From NCBI GenBank assembly GCA_947629875.1, contig CANRFK010000026.1:1-13855 (forward strand): DNA of 13,855 bases. The letters are read 5' to 3'. This DNA is from an uncultured Clostridia bacterium. Its GTDB lineage: Bacteria; Bacillota; Clostridia; Christensenellales; Borkfalkiaceae. How positions within the stretch are numbered: the first letter of the stretch is position 1; each line of letters opens with the position of its first letter. Below are positions 13,810 to 13,855 of this stretch, in pieces. Position numbers and translations under genes: made by a program. The notes beneath the pieces are model-generated. The model did no database searches. It was not told the DNA's origin and saw nothing but the letters and a program-made list of their open reading frames with translations.

Positions 13810-13855
13810 ATGGAACACTGCGAAGCGAAATGCGGAACGGCGGAACAAGAGAAAG
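13810..13855 (+). CDS. Start of an unidentified protein, truncated by the window edge
   Basis: An ATG at 13810 is preceded by AAGGAGG (13798-13804) with 5-nt spacing and lies downstream of a good promoter, so a real gene starts here. Only 15 codons are visible: MEHCEAKCGTAEQEK, with two cysteines three residues apart (Cys4 and Cys8). That is too little to name a family. It is divergent from glgP. Confidence 0.75.
   Translation, partial: MEHCEAKCGTAEQEK

Overview
The window suggests a fairly GC-rich, single-membrane Firmicute of the class Clostridia, probably gut-associated. This is inferred from several things together. There is a very large cell-surface protein built from PA14-like, coagulation-factor-5/8-like, BspA-like and Cys-x2-Cys modules. 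lepA and hemW lie together, as is common in Firmicutes. Shine-Dalgarno sites are mostly strong, and several promoters are close to the sigma-A consensus. No marker gene allows a finer placement. I found no tRNA, rRNA, CRISPR array, insertion sequence or phage gene.

Layout. (1) 1-4067, + strand: the 3' part of a giant modular surface protein with a C-terminal membrane anchor; its beginning lies outside the window. (2) 4068-4278: a convergent gap holding a strong hairpin without a T-tract. (3) 4279-7508, - strand: a tight three-gene operon transcribed lepA, then a small MGMT-family protein, then hemW, with junctions of 0 and -1 nt. (4) 7509-7600: a compact divergent promoter region with two back-to-back TTGCAA -35 boxes. 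(5) 7601-8317, + strand: a glycerophosphodiester phosphodiesterase whose transcript looks leaderless, then a terminator. (6) 8367-9995, + strand: a perfect-consensus promoter driving ilvA (threonine ammonia-lyase with an ACT-like tail) and ridA, which detoxifies the imine products of that enzyme. (7) 10035-11120, + strand: an imperfect inverted repeat, then a gene fusing a DNA-binding helix-turn-helix to a Pro/Ala linker, a four-cysteine zinc-ribbon-like segment and about four membrane spans, closed by a good terminator. (8) 11162-13621, - strand: glycogen/starch phosphorylase with its own promoter, a leader hairpin and a perfect 19-bp downstream hairpin. (9) 13709-13855, + strand: promoter, leader and first 15 codons of a further gene cut by the window edge.

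How the genes relate. lepA, the MGMT-like gene and hemW are translationally coupled but span different processes: translation, alkylated-DNA handling and heme trafficking. ilvA-ridA is a clear metabolic pair. glgP and the phosphodiesterase are stand-alone metabolic genes. Most of the window is ordinary housekeeping. The parts most worth a second look are the mosaic surface protein with a compositionally distinct insert, the membrane-tethered helix-turn-helix protein with the inverted repeat upstream, and the unusually short or absent 5' leaders. I see no convincing new multi-gene system.
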